A DNA stretch of 64,000 nt from Lantana camara. Its lineage: Eukaryota > Streptophyta > Magnoliopsida > Lamiales > Verbenaceae. Below, in pieces: positions 47,849 through 59,384 of this stretch. Positions within the stretch are counted from its first letter, which is position 1. Every line of letters begins with the position of its first letter. The notes beneath the pieces are model-generated. The model saw only the letters and a list, made by a program, of their open reading frames with translations, searched no databases and was not told where the DNA came from. A program made the translations under genes and the position numbers. The DNA lies in assembly GCA_037501455.1 (NCBI GenBank), contig CM074863.1, positions 58,571,501-58,635,500 of the forward strand. Reading direction: 5' to 3'.

Positions 47849-49609
47849 ATGATCTTCGGCATGAAGAGAAACAAAACGCAACAGTTCGATTTTTGGAAGC
47901 AAAAGTAGGGCAATTTGCAGCAGCTCTTAGGGAATTTCTTAGGCCTCAAAGACACATATAACATGTATGAATTATCTACCAAAATATCACATATTCAGGC
48001 CCTAACAAGCAGGCTATAATCTCCAAATATGGGGTTGAAACAGGGGATAAAAGATAGGGAACACTTAGCTAACATGTAAAGCAACTAAAATACTTCATGT
48101 TCATGCAATTTCACACGAAATGGACCTCAATAAATCATCAAACCAATCCAAAAATCCTGAAATCAGTTCGGTTGAAAGAGGAGCAGATTTGCAGCAGTTT
48201 TTCAAGCTCAAAGCTCATCAATTCATCAAAGGGTTTCAAAGGAAATTCATCCATAACATATCTACCAAGTATCAAGTATCAAAAAGAAAGCAAAACAAGT
48301 TCATATAATCAGCTTTTGAGCACCAAAACAGCCACACAAAACCGATGTAAGGAAGGAATGAAAATAAGTCATGTTCTAACTCACATATGTAGCTGAAAAG
48401 GGGCATGAAATCAGGGAAAAACAGAGAATATTCATAGAGCAACATGTGTACTACATAACCATGAATTAATACACAAAATTGGAGGCAAGAATTCATCAAA
48501 CACATCCCAAAAACATGACAACAGTTCATACCGGGAGAGCAGTCCGGAAATTCCAGTTTTCATGCTTAAAACTCAAGGTTTCAACCAAGTTATTAAAGAA
48601 AAAACAACCCTAACACATCTATCATGAAGTATAAATCAAGAATGGAAGCAAATAAGTTCATATAATCAGCAAAGTTGCATCAAATCAGTCCCAAACTCAA
48701 GCTAAGGCATAGGAGCAAGAAATGACCTCTAACCCTTCCTATTCATGCTATCTCCCAAACTCATATTAAATCTCAATTAAAGCATGAAATTCATGGATCA
48801 AATTCATCATATAATCAGGGAGAATTAAAAAATATACATTCCTTCAAGAGTTGATGAAGTATGGAAGAGATCAAGCTCCAAAATCACAAAGCATGGATGA
48901 GGGTTAATCCTTCTCTTCTCTTCTTCTTGGATCAGTAGCTTTTTCCTCTCTTGTGGGGTGTGTGGTTCGAAATGCAGCAGGTAAGGGAGAGACAGAGGTG
49001 AATCATGGTCATATAAACCAAGGGTTAAGGCTTAGGTATGGTTAGATTGGGCCCACAAGTGTAAGACTAGTCAAAGAAGGCTACTTTGCAGCAAGTTGTT
49101 CAGTCCGGGAAAAAAACGGGGGTCCAAACGGGCTTAGAAAAATACCAAATCAAGTTCAAAAGTTTCCTTTCTTTGATACGAGTCCGAAGCTTCTTCCGGA
49201 ATTTGAATCCGAATTCCCGAGCTCCAGTTATGGCCTCCGGAACACGAGGCACACTAAAACTAGTTAGGCCCTCATGTCCCTCGTCAAATACCAAAGGTTT
49301 AAAACCTTGAAAAACGAACCCAAAAACTTAAAACGAGCATGAAAACACATTCATAACCAACATATATCATGCATATCTAAATTTCACAAAAATCGGAATT
49401 GAATTCCGGCACATATCGAGCAAATTACGGGCATGCAAACTTAAACGTTAAAAATTCAAAGTACGTAATATAAACAATTAATTTCATATTAATTCAAATA
49501 ATCACATAACAATTAAAATAACAAGGAATTGCATAAATAATGAATTAGAAAACACAAATAACACTCTCGTTAAGGCGTACCTGTACGGTAAAACGAGCGG
49601 GCGGTTACA

Positions 49610-50099
49610 CGAGGTAGAAAGGAAGACTTTGGTTGTGCGTGTTAACGGAGAGTTGGAGCTTGAATCTCTAGAAGTGCTTTGTCACGAGACTAAGTGCATT
49701 CATGGTTCGAGACTTAAAGATCTGGTTATGATGTATTGGCATAAGAAGAGATGTTGCAAACTTGGTGTACCAATGTCTAACGTGCCATCGGTGGAAGACC
49801 GAACATCGAGAACCGGAAGGATCTCCAACCACTTCTAAATTCCACTTGAAGTGGGAGCAAACGACTAAGGCCTTTGTGTCTGGTTTGCTAATGTTAAGGA
49901 GAACTTAAGAGATTTGAGGGGTTGCTCATTTTAATGAGTCGACCTATTTTCTCTCAATACGGTTGTTCGACGAGGGTTCGAGAGCTTCGTGGTTTGGAGA
50001 GAAGACTGCTAGAGTGGAATGCGGAGTTGAACTTCGTTCCAAGAGTCGATCAAGACCTTGCTTCGGACATGAGGATAGGTCCTTTTAAAGGAAGGGAGC
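49610..50099 (+). mobile_element. Element E internal 3' end
   Basis: The tail of a plus-strand element, cut on the left by D. It ends in ggacatgaggataggtcc, similar to B's pre-polypurine hairpin, and a purine tract (aaaggaagggagc, 50087-50099). Short open frames (60-69 codons) show no recognisable domain. Confidence 0.7.
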
Positions 50100-50151
50100 T
50101 GTAACATCCCGCTCGTCTGGCCATACAGGTAGGCCTTATCGAGAGTGTTAC
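50100..50151 (+). mobile_element. Element E 3' LTR, first 52 bp
   Basis: tgtaacatcccgctcg and the bases after it align with the start of D's LTR. After gagagtgttac the sequence switches to element F's LTR. gttac (50147-50151) is the expected left TSD copy of F. Confidence 0.82.
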
Positions 50152-51485
50152 TGTAACGCCCTGACTTTTCAGTCGTACAGGTATGACGTATGTGTTTACC
50201 AATTTCTGCAAATTAATTGTTTATACGTGTTTAATATTTAATTTTAATATAAATTGTTATTATTATTATTTTTTTATTTCTTTTATTTTCGTAATTAGTG
50301 TAGTTAATTTAATAATTAAGAGTTAATGTTAATTAACTATATCTTTAATTATATTAATCAATTTCAAAATTTTCGTTGACTTTGATTTTTTTTTTAAATG
50401 GAATTTAAATGTGTTTATTTAATTTGAGAATGCTATGAAAATTTTAATGTATTGTTTTTGAGTGATTTAATCGCACTTCGTTCTTATATGAATTCAAATC
50501 GAAATTTCGTGAAAATTTAGTATGTCATAGATTTTTGTGTTATGAACATGTATATATACCCGTTTGATGTTTTCGATCTTGTTTGGCATGGTAACGAATT
50601 TATTTTGAGTTGTGGAACCAAATCGGGGGCTAACGAGCAATTAGCGCACCCTTGGTTCCGTATGTGATATCTTGAGCTCGGGAACTCGGATTCGAGTTCC
50701 GTCACCTCCGCTGAACTCGTATCGAAGACTCGGGTTCAATGGAACAAGTCTCATATTTTTCTAAGCTCGTTTGGACCTCCAAAATTTAACCGGAACTTGT
50801 GACGTCCGCCTAAATGACCACCTACCACTATTTTAATCATATCTTGAACCATGGTTAACCAAATTGAGCAAGGTTCGAACCCACATGACCCTTACTTATC
50901 CCTTGATCAGCCAAATTGACTCTAATTTCATTTTATACTCCAAACCAAGATAAGAAGTAGCTGAAACTTTTCCTCCCCAAGAAGGAAGAAAATTTTAACT
51001 ATTCTCTTTCACCTTCAAGAGCTCACTTCTCCTCCATTTCACCCCATATTATTCTCCATCTTCTTATCTTTCTTTGGACCCCTTAAACTCTGAATTTCAT
51101 GGATTTATGAGCATGTTTGACGAAATATATGAATAGTAAGGGTTTAGGCAAAATTTAAAATTATGGATGAATTCTTGTGTTTCCTTTGAGTTTGATGCAT
51201 CATAAATGATCCCTAAGTGTCCATTATTGCTTATATGAACTGATTTGGCTTGGTAGTTGAGGATTTAAATGGTTTTCATTAATGAGCTTTGGAAGAAATT
51301 GGATGAAATGAACTCTCTTCTTCTTTGCTAACGTATGGATTGTTGCTGCGACTTTAAGGCATGGAATGAGATGTATTTTGCTACATAATTACTGTCTATT
51401 CTTACCTAACTTATTGGCTAGATGTTGGTCTAAGCTTTTTGTTGATTTCTGCTCTGTTTGCTGCGTATCTGCTGTTGTTCGTGAA

Positions 51486-51612
51486 GGTCGTGGCCACGTT
51501 CGCGCCAAGTTCATTCTTGGTCGCGGCCGCGGCTGCAATTTTATTTTTCTTCGACTTTTGGGTCGCGCCCGTGACCTATATCATGCATAAATGAGGTCGC
51601 GCCCGCGACCTC
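51486..51612. repeat. GGTCGCGSCCGCGACC palindrome cluster in F's LTR
   Basis: Four units: ggtcgtggccacg (51486-51498), ggtcgcggccgcggc (51519-51533), ggtcgcgcccgtgacc (51561-51576) and gaggtcgcgcccgcgacctc (51593-51612, nine-base perfect arms). They are CpG-rich in an AT-rich LTR. Confidence 0.68.
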
Positions 51613-53060
51613 AATTATGGCAGGTTTCGACCCTTGAAAAAAAATCCGGAAGATATTTGCCGTTGTGCATCATTTCTCGAACTGCTGTTTTGTGTGTGTG
51701 AGAGTTAATTGGATTTATTTTGTACATCTGTGCATGTATAATATGTATATGTATATTATATGTGTGTTATAATTAGCATGCATGTGTTTTTGTGTGTATA
51801 CGTGAATATATATATATATTAATGTAAATGCATGCATGTGTATATATATATATATATTTGAATATTTTATATTATATAAAATTAGTATGTATAAATATGT
51901 ATATATACATTTTATATATATATTAGTTAGTTAGTATTATTTAAAATATTGTATTTATTCTATGGTTATAGAATTTAATTGTTATCTATTTCGTGTTATT
52001 TAAATTCCGATCATGACTTGAATGTCTTTATTTGTTTATTTTCTAATTGTAAAGTGAAATAGTACGTGTTTTGATTGTTATATGAAATTCTTGGATTGAA
52101 TTGATATGAAATGTAAAATTATGAACTTGAATGAATAGGAAGTCTTCCTTGATCGAATGAATGGCTTGTTTATATACCTTAAATGCATTAATCGTGCACA
52201 TGAACATTTCCATGACTTAATATCATCTTTTATGCATTCATATCATGTTCATTTCATTGTCGAGTGTCATATACGGTCATATTGAGTCTCACTTCACCTT
52301 TCTTACACAGATTCGGGTTTGGTCGGAGACGAGGGCGATCCGTGAGATTCTTGCTCTTCTTCTTTTGCTCTTTTGAGGTGGGTTTCTCTTCTAATAGCTA
52401 TGACAACCCAATATATCCCTTGTATGAAAGATTTGAGCCAAATTAGTATATGTATATAATCGAGTCATTTTGGGTAAATGATTTTAAACGTAGGACCCTT
52501 TTATTTGTGAACCCTACCTTATGATTTTGGCGAGACATGATTGAAATTGCACGGGGCCTAGGGACTTAGTACATGTGGCTATCCGGAGAGGCAAGGGCCG
52601 ACGGGGATCCCATGTACTAATTCCAACCAAACTACGGTGATACCGGCCCTCGCTAGGAGATTAGCGGGGAATGGGAACTGAGTGCCCTTGGGGGATTCAT
52701 GTACCCCCATTGGCCTATGTATGGACCGGTGGCCGGGTCTTGGAAGCTCGTCCACCACCCGGAGGGAGAAGGTGTATATGTATGATTATGAATCGTATGA
52801 ATGTGCACAAAAGAATATATGTATGATAATGAATGAATAATCATTATGAATACATATGGTGTTGGTTGGAGATAATGCACGCCCAGTCACCAGGGCCATG
52901 AATACCCTAATGATTAAATATAATAGTGGTAATCTCGATGATGTATTCTTTCATTTTACCTACTTGGGAAAATTACTCTAAAACCTCATTCGGGATTATT
53001 GCTTGCATGTATCTATTTAAATTCCATGATATTTATATTTATACCCTGTTTTATACCCAC

Positions 53061-53120
53061 CAGTCTCTTTTAGACTGAACCCGATTTGTTTTCAGTTGTT
53101 TTGTGCAGGTTAAGGAGTGC
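53061..53120 (+). promoter_or_regulatory. CAGTC hairpin and TGCAGG block in F's LTR
   Basis: cagtct-ctttt-agactg at 53061-53077, then ttttcagttgttttgtgcagg and, after a few bases, tgctaggcggg. The order is the same as in B, C and D although the surrounding sequence differs. Confidence 0.55.
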
Positions 53121-53502
53121 TAGGCGGGAATACAAGTCGTCTAGGTCTTGCATTAGAGTTTAACACTTCTTTTCAGTTCCTCATATACTCATATTATTAT
53201 TTTTGTATATCATCATGTTTATGGAGCGTATATGATTTTGTAGGCCGTGTGGGCCTTTGATTACCTGAATGATATTGTATATCTATTTTGGGAGCTTGGT
53301 GGCTCGTTGTATATAATATATGTTGGTTCTACTTCCGCATTTTTATTATCGCTCTGATTTTTAAATTGCCTTGATCTTGAATGGTTTAAGGGTTACTCCC
53401 GCCTAGCATAGCATGTGTGTTGTATAGACTTCCATTTCATATACGGGTCTGGTCTCGATGCGGGGGATGTGGTACCTTGCGCTCGGGTGCTACATCCTTA
53501 TG

Positions 53503-53514
53503 TAGTATCAGAGC
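53503..53514 (+). promoter_or_regulatory. Primer-binding site of element F (one-base variant)
   Basis: tagtatcagagc differs at one base from tggtatcagagc. The spacing from the LTR is eight bases. Confidence 0.75.
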
Positions 53515-53708
53515 TTAGTCTTGCAAAACCCGGGCTCTCGTGTCGTGTCGAGTTAGTTAAGTCGTTCGGCTTTAGGAACAACTTGTCAACGTGTTGCATA
53601 TGTATTCTTTATGTGTTTATGTGCTCTAAATTTCAAATTTTGATTGAATTAATTGCACTCTCATGCATAGACTAAATATAACATGCATTTCAGTGTTTCT
53701 TTGACAGG

Positions 53709-54433
53709 ATGCCTCCACGTAGACACCGTGAGAGATCCCCAGGGCGATGCCATCATCAGGACCGATCTCCTACGCCACAACCACAAGAACCACAACCGCA
53801 ACCGCCTCCAATGGATATGGGGAACTTTATGGAAGTTGTTTTTAACTATGTCGAGCATAGGAGGGCTCAAGCTCCCCCATCACAACAAGCAGAGCAACCG
53901 GTTCCGCCACCTAACAACAATAATCGGGATCCTCATAGGGTGTTTCTAAGTTATAATCCCCCTAGGTTTTCTGGTTCTATTGATGACACGGTTTCGGAGG
54001 GTTGGTTGACTCGATTGGAAAGGATTTTTGGAGTCTGACAGTTCACTATGCAAGAGAGGGCCCAATTTGCCATATTCCAACTAGATGGCGATGCTTATGA
54101 ATGGTGGGAAAGGACAAGAGAAAAACTTGAAGTGGATGGAGAAGAGATCAATTGGGAGGTGTTCAAAAGGGAATTTCGGGAGTGCTATGTACCTGAGGTG
54201 GTCCGGGAACACAAAGAATAAGAGTTTATGGATTTAAAGCAAGGAAACCGAACCGTGGCTCAATACCTTGCTCTGTTTAATAGGATGGGGAGGTATGCTC
54301 CTCATATCACTAGGGATGAAAAAAGGAAGGCAAGGAAGTTCATTGCGGGTTTGAGGCAGGATCTAAGACATGGGCATGCCGGTCATAAGTCTTAGATCAT
54401 GCCGGTCATAACTTCGAGTCGTTTGCCTATACC
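53709..54433 (+). pseudogene. Gypsy Gag N-terminal and core region, decayed, element F
   Basis: ATG at 53709 begins MPPRRHRERSPG, then a proline/glutamine-rich stretch, NPPRFSG near residue 80 and a Gag core with EWWERTREKL in the 54100 region. The frame is broken by TGA near 54036-54038 and TAA near 54219, and by a frameshift at a 23-bp duplication (54375-54397, partly repeated from 54398). Gag would form particles and package RNA. This copy cannot make a full product. The start resembles that of element C, consistent with related lineages. Confidence 0.85.
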
Positions 54434-55558
54434 GTGCAAAGGGCTTTGGTTCAAGAAGAAGAATTTAAAAAGAGGGATCCGGTCTTTAGAACACCAATGG
54501 GACGAGGTTCCGGATCAAATGCGGGAAAGAGACCGATGGTTCCAGCTACTCCCCCACAAAAGGGTCCTTTTAAGAAGCCTCGGTATGGAGGACAAGCTTC
54601 TCAGGCTGCACCGATTCGACCAAACGCTCTACCAATGGCACAGAATTCTACCATCTCACGCCAAGATATACATCCATGTACTAATTGCGGGGGACCGACC
54701 CATACTTATAACAACTACCGAAGAAGGTTGGGTCTATGTCTCATATGTGGAAAGGGCAACCATATGGCGGATACTTGTCCTGACAAGAACCCCGGATTTC
54801 AAAGAGGAGTTCAGAGGCCTATGATCCAGGCACGTGTTTATGCCCTTGAGGACGAGGAGCAGGATGTAGAGTTTGATCCGACCGCCATGGTGGAAGGTAC
54901 CATATGCATTCATACCACGAACATTCATGCACTTTTTGACCTGGGTGCTACCCATTCCTTTATTTCTTGTGATCTTGCTGCTACTATGTACGTACTTGTT
55001 ATTTCTTTGTCTTCTTGTTACTTGGTAAGTTCCCCACTCAGGGGAAGTTTGCAGACAGATCAGATGGTTCGGGGTTGTTCAGTTTTGTTAGAAGGGAAAG
55101 ATTATCTGGTTGATTTTATCGTTATGCCGATGAAGAAGTATAGGGTTATATTGGGTATGGATTGGTTGTTTCGGCATAGGGCCAAGGTTGATTGTTTCGC
55201 CAAGAAGGTTATTTTGGGTGAAGAGTTGGTGTTTGGTAGTGGATCAAGATCGGTACCTCTCTTATCTTACATGGAAGCTCATAAGTTAATGAGAGAAGGA
55301 GCCACGGAATTTATTGCTTATCTTCTCAATAAGCCGAAAGATCAAGTTAAGTTTGAGGATACCGCGGTTGTTAAAGAATTTCCCGATGTGTTTCCAGAAA
55401 ATTTGGGTTCATTACCACCGGATCGTGAGATTGGGTTTGTAATAGATTTGTATCCGGGATCCGAGCCGTATTCTAAGACTCCTTATCGGATGGCACCGGC
55501 CAAATTGAAAGAGTTAAAGATCCATCTGGAAGAGTTGCTTAAGATTGGGTATATTCGG
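54434..55558 (+). pseudogene. Gypsy Gag C-terminus, protease and start of RT, element F
   Basis: An open frame of about 375 codons. It holds two zinc-knuckle-like motifs, CTNCGGPTH with abnormal spacing to its last cysteine and then CLICGKGNHMADTC. The protease block follows, with FDLGATHSFIS at residue about 168. The D-S/T-G active site reads D-L-G, so the protease is probably dead. MDWLFRHRAKVDC near residue 240 and IDLYPGSEPYSKTPYRMAP near 343 mark the approach to reverse transcriptase. The frame ends at the inserted solo LTR. Order Gag-PR-RT matches Gypsy. Confidence 0.85.
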
Positions 55559-56434
55559 TGATACAAACTCCACGTACTTGTCGTGAAACCCTATACCAAT
55601 ACTTGGAGTTTTTGATTTTCGATCGTCCACTTCAAGGTTAAAATAGAGGAGTGTGACCCGTTTGCTATAATGAGCAAGGAACCAACACTATCAGATTTGA
55701 ATTATAGGAGTGTGACCCATTTTCTATAATAAGCAAGGAACCAACACTATCAGATTTGAATTATAGGAGTGTGACCCGTTTGCTATAATGAGCAAGGAAC
55801 CAACAGTATCAGATTTGATAAGTAATGCACCCCGTCGACTATAATGAGTCGGGAAATGACATTATCCGATGGAGGTTTGAAACTCCGGTGTCGTTCAACT
55901 AAGAACTTGTGAGTATAACTCACTTGAATCACAATTCATTCATTTTTTGACTGAATATTTCACTACAAGGCTGGAATATAAAGATGCATGCATGGGAATT
56001 CGAAGAGACAATTCAGAATTCAAAGAGACAAGCTAATCCCGTCACTTTTCTTGTAGGCTGAATAAAATGGGCTTAACCTATTCTAAATGCATGCAAAATA
56101 AATAAAAAGATGGCCCAAAGTATAATATAATAGTTCAGGGCCAAATTACAATAAACTTAACACAATTTGGGCTTAAAATTCTATCACTAAGACATTGAAA
56201 CAAGGTGGATTGGGTCCAGCTACATACTTGTCTTCTTGGAGCTAATCTTAAGTTATTTAGATCAAAAGAGATTGAACTTCTTCTTGCATTCTTTTGGACC
56301 GTGACCTTGTGATAGGTCCAACAATTCTTGGTTCATCTTGAGTTGTGATCATATCATCATTTGGATCAAAGTGTGGCCTTGTTGGACCAAAGTGTGGCCT
56401 TGTCTTATGATTCACGTCATCCTGATTCCTATCA
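55559..56434 (+). mobile_element. Solo LTR of an unidentified family (876 bp) in F's RT
   Basis: Starts tgata and ends tatca (five-base inverted ends). It is flanked by 5-bp ttcgg copies (55554-55558 and 56435-56439), and F's reading frame resumes in phase after it. There is no internal coding sequence, so it is a solo LTR or a small LTR-like element. It contains 59-bp tandem repeats. Orientation is assumed from the tandem layout only. The family is not recognised and it does not resemble the other LTRs in the window. Confidence 0.82.
55647..55823. repeat. Three 59-bp tandem repeats in the 876-bp solo LTR
   Basis: Units start aggagtgtgaccc at 55647, 55706 and 55765, and each includes gagcaaggaaccaac or a close variant. 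A fourth, degenerate unit (caccccgtcgactataatga) follows near 55830. Confidence 0.85.
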
Positions 56435-56439
56435 TTCGG

Positions 56440-57084
56440 CCTAGTTCTTGAGCTTGGGGTGCACCGGTTCTTTTTGTCAAATAGAAAGATGGAACTTTAA
56501 GAATGTGTATAGATTATCGGGAGCTTAATTGGATGACCGTAAAGAACAAGTATCCTTTACCCCACATTGAGGATTTATTCAACATGTTACAAGGTTCGGG
56601 GGTATATTCAAAGTTGGATTTGAGACAAGGATACTACCAATTGAAAATCCGGGAAGAGGACATTCCGAAGACGGGATTTAACACCCGATATGGACATTAT
56701 GAATTCGTAGTGATACCTTTTAGATTAACGAACGCCCAAGCTACATCCATGGACATGATGCATCGGATTTTTCGGCCCTACTTGGATAAGTTTGTGGTGA
56801 TATTCATCGACGACATCCTTTTTTATTCGAGAACTCTGGAAGATCATGTCAGGCATCTCAGAATTGTGTTGGAAACTTTAAGGGAACACCGATTATTCGC
56901 TAACTTCAGTAAATGTGAGTTTTGGATTGATCGGGTAGCATTTCTGGGCCACATTATCTCAAGGAAAGGTTTGGAAGTAGATCCTTCAAAGATTGAGACG
57001 GTTATTCAGTGGAAAAGCCCAAAAAATACTTCAGAAGTAAGAAGTTTCTTGGGTTTGGCAGGCTACTATTGGAGATTCGTATAG
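56440..57084 (+). pseudogene. Gypsy reverse transcriptase, element F (broken)
   Basis: Continues the RT after the solo LTR. A WGAPVLFVK block has stops before it (TGA 56449-56451) and after it (TAG 56482-56484). A long open stretch from 56503 then reads [21 protein letters not shown], the catalytic FIDDIL box at about 56803-56820, and [15 protein letters not shown] near residue 148. These are conserved RT blocks. The catalytic aspartates are intact, but a TAG at 57082-57084 ends the frame within the connection to RNase H. Reverse transcriptase copies element RNA into DNA in the particle. This copy needs several repairs to be functional. Confidence 0.9.
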
Positions 57085-57640
57085 GATTTCTCGAAGATTG
57101 CTGCTCCTCTGACCCGATTGACTAAGAAAGAGGTTAAGTTTGAGTTGGGCGAGGCATGTGAGGCTAACTTTCAACTATTAAAGGAAAAGTTGACCACCGC
57201 CCCTGTATTAGCGCTTCCCGAAGGTACAGAAGGATATACAGTTTATACGGACGCCTCAAAGGAGGGTTTGGGATGTGTGTGGACGGGTAATCGCCTATGC
57301 CTCAAGGAAATTGAAAGATCATGAGCAGAACTACCCCACTCATGATCTAGAGTTAGCGGCTATGATCTTTGCTTTGGGTAAGTGGAGACACTATCTCTAT
57401 GGAATATCGTTTGAGATCTATTCCGACCACAAAAGTCTCCAGTACTTATTCTCACAGAAGGAAATGAACAAGAGACAAAGGCGTTGGATGGAACTTTTGG
57501 CGGATTATGAGTGTACAATCCGATACCATCCCGGCAAAGCCAACTTGGTCGCAGATGCGATTAGTAGGAAGGCTAGCGTGTCCAATGTGAAAGTGGAAAT
57601 TGGAGATGAGAATGAGTCGTTCAAATTGAGAGCTAGTATT
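57085..57640 (+). pseudogene. Gypsy RNase H, element F (frameshifted)
   Basis: Follows RT directly. [12 protein letters not shown] is in one frame, and after a shift near 57280 the domain continues as [20 protein letters not shown] with [11 protein letters not shown] near 57420 and [15 protein letters not shown] near 57530. These are conserved Gypsy RNase H and tether blocks. The frameshift separates the first catalytic aspartate region from the rest. Confidence 0.85.
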
Positions 57641-58458
57641 CGGAATATTTCGGTTCAGCCAGATCTTCAACAAAGGTTGTTTGATGCTCAGAGGGTTGAT
57701 TCTGAGGTTAAGAAGTTAGTAGAGAAAACTCGAGCAGATCCAGAGTGTCCATTTGGGTTTGATGATACAGGCCTTTTAAGATTTAAGAATAGAATTGTTG
57801 TGCCAGGAGAGTTGCAAAGGATTATACTTGAAGAGGCTCGTCGGTTAGGGTATTCGATCCATCCCGGGGAGGAACAAAATGTATAAGGATTTAAAACAAT
57901 TCTATTGGTGGAATGGCTTGAAACGGGATGTGATCAATTTCGTGAAGCATTGTATGACTTGTCAAGTGGTAAAAGTAGAACATCAAAAGCCATCGGGGCT
58001 ACTTCAACCATTGCCTATCCCAGAGTGGAAATGGGAACAAATAGCTATGGATTTTGTTTTGGGATTACCAAGAGTGAGAGGAGGTCTTGATGGTATATGG
58101 GTAATTGTAGACAGGTTGACAAAGTCGGGTCATTTTCTTGATATCAGAATGTCCGATAAAGTGAGCAAGTTAGCAAAGAAGTACAAGGATGAGATTGTAA
58201 GACTCCATGGAGTACCGGTAAGTATTGTGTCGGATCGGGATCCAAGGTTTACATCGAGATTTTGGAAAGAATTGCAAAGAAATTTGGGAATAAGGCTTCA
58301 ATTCAGCACAGTTTTCCATCCTCAAACCGATGGACAGTCAGAGATGTTGATTAAGTATCTGGAGGATATGTTGAGAGCATGTGCATTGGACTTTCAAAGC
58401 TCGTGGAATGAGCAGTTACCATTAATTGAGTTTGCTTACAACAATAGCTATCAAGCCT
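57641..58458 (+). pseudogene. Gypsy integrase, frameshifted and truncated by element G
   Basis: The zinc-binding HHCC region spans a frameshift at about 57878. The first histidine of the usual H-S-x-Y-S-I-H motif appears replaced ([10 protein letters not shown]), and HCMTCQ supplies the cysteines. The catalytic core keeps a DDE-type arrangement: D at 58050-58052 (AMDF), D at 58233-58235 (SDRDPRF) and E at 58341-58343 (DGQSEM). The frame is cut at NNSYQA by the LTR of element G, so the C-terminal part and any chromodomain are not visible. Integrase inserts the element's cDNA into the host genome. Confidence 0.88.
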
Positions 58459-59318
58459 TGTAACAGCCCAAAACAGGGCCTGGATGAAAACAGTAAGTTA
58501 AGGGCATTGGTAAAGCGTTTATAGACCATGATCCAACTGTTTGAATCATCATGCATTGCATTCTTACATGAACTTTGTGCTCGTATATGATCTGACATGT
58601 TTTAAGGGGGAAATTCTTGACCTTTGATACAGTTTACTATTCATAACCCGAGCCTACCTTGTTCATATTGCTACTCGAACCCTAGAGGTTCATCACACAT
58701 GTTTCCCAATCGTTTGAACTTGTTTCCCGAGCTCAGAAAGTCTTTCTTTAACCATAAGGCTACTTTTGGAACTTACCGACCAAAGTTAGTATTTATTTGA
58801 AAGTGAGCTTTTGATTCTGATACCTTTCCTACTCAAGTTTACAGTCGAATCGATCCTTAAGTTGAGACGAGTCTTTTGAAATCATTCTTGATTTGGAAAT
58901 CTATTTTGAGCATTGGTTTTATTAAAAATGTTTACGAAAACCCTAGTTCACTATTCCTTCTACGAACGGTTTTCATTCGAAAAATGTTTTCTCTTCGGAT
59001 TTGCACTACTTAAGCTATTTCAAGATTTTTGAAGCGTACATTCTACGTTGTGACATGTTGTCACATTGTTATATGATTCTTGAATTATGAATTGAGCTTA
59101 TGGTATGATATGGATTAATAGATTAGTGCCTTGATCATATGTTATACACTTTAATAGTGTCAAATGTTATAACCTAAGATAGAATAGTGTTTCATAACTT
59201 GATCTTATGCCTTAATTGGATATCTTAACCATAGGTTATACCTTTAACCTAGATCACACTTGATTGTATTAACATGAACTTGAAACTATAGGTTATAATC
59301 AAGATCATACTTTAATTA

Positions 59319-59384
59319 TGGTGTGTGTGTGTGTGTGTACGTGCATGGTGTGTGTGTGTACCGTGTGTGTGGGTGTGTGTGTAT
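59319..59384. repeat. GT microsatellite in element G
   Basis: An interrupted (GT)n tract. It is followed at 59404-59465 by five spaced copies of a gaatagt unit, period about 15 bp. Confidence 0.9.

Larger units (their letters stand above)
45870..49609 (-). mobile_element. Element D 5' LTR (3740 bp), minus strand
   Basis: On the minus strand it starts tgtaaccgcccgctcg (49609) and ends ggggtgttaca (45870). The first 50 bases match the LTR fragment of element E at 50100-50151, so D and E belong to one family. It carries a TATA-like run (46377-46387), a CAGTC hairpin (46338-46352), a palindrome cluster (47751-47848) and a CA/TA microsatellite (46365-46386). The likely TSD next to it is cgagg (49610-49614). 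The other end of D is outside the window. Confidence 0.88.
50152..53494 (+). mobile_element. Element F 5' LTR (3343 bp)
   Basis: Starts tgtaacgccctgac and ends gggtgctaca before the primer-binding site. It holds a palindrome cluster (51486-51612), TA/TG-rich tracts (about 51740-51925), a TATA-like run near 53028-53045 and the hairpin cagtct-ctttt-agactg at 53061-53077, followed by a pyrimidine-rich stretch and tgcaggtt. Its 3' LTR is outside the window, so its age cannot be judged here. Confidence 0.88.
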
